Positions 4,888 through 6,107 of a stretch of 6,107 nucleotides of DNA are shown here, one piece after another. The notes under the pieces were generated by a model that had not been told where the DNA came from, did not search any database, and was given only the letters and a program-made list of their open reading frames with translations. Made by a program: the position numbers and the translations under genes. Origin of the DNA: DATGEO01 sp035310015. GTDB lineage: Bacteria > Chloroflexota > Dormibacteria > Dormibacterales > Dormibacteraceae. Position 1 is the first letter of the stretch. Every line of letters starts with the position of its first letter. The stretch covers positions 1-6,107 of the forward strand of contig DATGEO010000019.1 of the NCBI GenBank assembly GCA_035310015.1, given 5' to 3'.

Positions 4888-6107
4888 TTGAAGGAGTTGT
4901 CCGAGATCGACGTCCCAGCAGCCAGGCCCGCGCGCGCCGGGCTCGGCTCCCGAGCGCTCCGCAACACCGCGCTCGTGCTCTCGGCCAAGGTCATCGCCCG
5001 CCTGATCGCGCTGGTGACCGTGCTGTACATGATCCGGAAGCTCGGCACGGCCCACTACGGGTCGTTCACCGTGCTCATCAACCTCACGGCCATCGTCAGC
5101 GTCGTCCTCGACCTCGGCTTCAACGTCCTGTTCGTGCGCGAGGGCGCACGCCACCACGCCGAGATCCAGCGCTACATGCGCAACGTGATGTCGATCCGGC
5201 TGCTCATGTCGGTGGTGGCCTTCGGGCTGCTGGCGGCGATCGTCTACCCCCTCGGGCTGGGCGAGCTGCTCGTCCCGGGCTTCCTGCTGATGGTTTTCAC
5301 GTCCTACGCGTCGCTGCTGCGCAACGGCCTGTACGCCGTCCAGCAGCTGGGCTGGGAGGCGATCGCCGTCGTGCTCGAAAGCGTCGTGCTGCTGGCCCTG
5401 GTGCTCTATGGCGGCCGCACCAACCAGGGCGTCGGCTATTTCGTGTGGGCGTACGCCGCTCAGTACGCGTTCAGCTGCGTCTACTTTCTGATCGTGCTCG
5501 CGGTCAAGAGGATCGGAACGCCGGGCTGGCGATTCGAGCGCGTGCTGCTGCGCCAGTGGTTCTGGAAGGGGCTTCCGTTCGCGCTGACCTTCGTCCTGAC
5601 CATCCTCTATTTCCGCATCGACCAGCCGCTCATCTACGTGATCCGCTCCGAATACGAATCCGCGCTGTACGGCGCCGCCTACAAGCCGATCGAGTCGCTG
5701 CTCTTCGTGCCCATCACCTTTCTGTCGGTCGTGTTCCCCGTGCTCGCGGTGTACCACCGCGAGCGGCCGAAGGAGATGATCGAAGCCGTCAACCGCTTCT
5801 ACAAGGCCCTGTTCCTGATGGGCTGTCCGACCGCCATCGGCATCTTCGTGCTGGCCCATCCGCTCACGCCGCTGCTGCTCGGCCACGACTTCACGCGCTC
5901 CGAGCCGGCCCTCCGGGTGCTGGCGCTGGCGCTCGGCATCGGGTTCGTCAACAACGCGTTCATCGGAGCTCTCAACGCGTCCGATCGCCAGGCATCCTTC
6001 ACGTGGGCGGCGGCGTGGAGCCTCGTCGCTAACCTCGCGCTGAACCTGACGCTGATCCCTCTCTTCGGCTACCAGGGCGCGAGCTGGGCCACGGTCGCGA
6101 CGGAGCT
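4888..6107 (+). CDS. Polysaccharide flippase, Wzx/RfbX-like (3' end outside window)
   Basis: The frame is open for 406 codons to the window edge with no stop. The first ATG is not until about codon 48, so the start is a non-ATG codon. TTG at 4888 is best, having GGGGA upstream; an in-frame TAG at 4867 bounds it. After a short polar N-terminus comes an SRALRNTALVLSAKVIARL segment (residues 21-39), then repeated hydrophobic helices of a polytopic transporter. Family-like landmarks are YMIRKLGTAHYGSF (47-60), a DLGF pair after the second helix, and a central FRIDQPLI stretch with IRSEYESALYGAAYK following. These match the oligosaccharide flippase group (COG2244, MVF/MOP exporters) that moves undecaprenyl-linked or similar lipid-linked glycans across the inner membrane. 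The cargo cannot be read from sequence. It diverges from trpS, so it is independently transcribed. Confidence 0.88.
   Translation, partial: MKELSEIDVPAARPARAGLGSRALRNTALVLSAKVIARLIALVTVLYMIRKLGTAHYGSFTVLINLTAIVSVVLDLGFNVLFVREGARHHAEIQRYMRNVMSIRLLMSVVAFGLLAAIVYPLGLGELLVPGFLLMVFTSYASLLRNGLYAVQQLGWEAIAVVLESVVLLALVLYGGRTNQGVGYFVWAYAAQYAFSCVYFLIVLAVKRIGTPGWRFERVLLRQWFWKGLPFALTFVLTILYFRIDQPLIYVIRSEYESALYGAAYKPIESLLFVPITFLSVVFPVLAVYHRERPKEMIEAVNRFYKALFLMGCPTAIGIFVLAHPLTPLLLGHDFTRSEPALRVLALALGIGFVNNAFIGALNASDRQASFTWAAAWSLVANLALNLTLIPLFGYQGASWATVATE

Noticed and set aside
4392..6032. A long plus-strand open frame of 546 codons antisense to trpS and running out of frame through the flippase gene
   Set aside because: Its translation is rich in Arg, His, Asp and Ala with no fold-like pattern. 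It is explained by the high GC content, while trpS and the flippase are clear in the competing frames.
1..6107. CRISPR arrays, tRNA or rRNA genes, insertion sequences, prophage or defence genes
   Set aside because: I saw no repeat-spacer pattern, no tRNA-like cloverleaf, no terminal inverted repeats and no transposase or integrase motifs. All substantial stretches are accounted for by the seven genes, and no gap exceeds 40 bases.

Overview
The window comes from a GC-rich bacterial chromosome, with G or C at most third codon positions in every gene. It holds seven genes in three blocks and almost no non-coding DNA. The respiratory genes are of the menaquinol-type, cytochrome b6f-like kind: split cytochrome b, a Cys that would hold heme ci, a PDWY Qo motif and a Phe-variant Rieske. 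This points to a menaquinone-using bacterium rather than an ubiquinone-using proteobacterium. The mix fits a poorly cultured soil or subsurface lineage, but the phylum cannot be fixed from the window alone.

Left block, plus strand (1-1895): the 3' part of a membrane-embedded family 2 glycosyltransferase, followed with an ATGA overlap by a small DinB-fold protein. This pair converges on the next block with only 10 bases between the stop codons.

Middle block, minus strand (4853 down to 1906): trpS (tryptophanyl-tRNA synthetase), then a Rieske iron-sulfur protein, cytochrome b6-like subunit and subunit IV-like subunit. Gaps are about 30, 9 and 2 bases, so this reads as one operon. The last three genes encode the core of a quinol:electron-acceptor oxidoreductase: quinol is oxidised at the Qo site, one electron goes to the Rieske cluster and the other crosses the membrane through the b hemes. 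No cytochrome c1/f gene and no CxxCH heme c site lies in the block, so the periplasmic electron acceptor is elsewhere or unconventional.

Right block, plus strand (4888-6107, running off the end): a Wzx-like polysaccharide flippase that starts at TTG and diverges from trpS across only 34 bases. Envelope polysaccharide genes therefore flank the respiratory operon on both sides.

The window looks mainly like housekeeping and envelope chromosome. I found no CRISPR array, rRNA or tRNA gene, transposase or phage gene. The points most worth a second look are an extra N-terminal hydrophobic segment with a His/Asp-rich loop in the subunit IV protein, the missing cytochrome c partner, the low-potential signature of the bc core, and a rearranged four-Cys cluster site in TrpRS.
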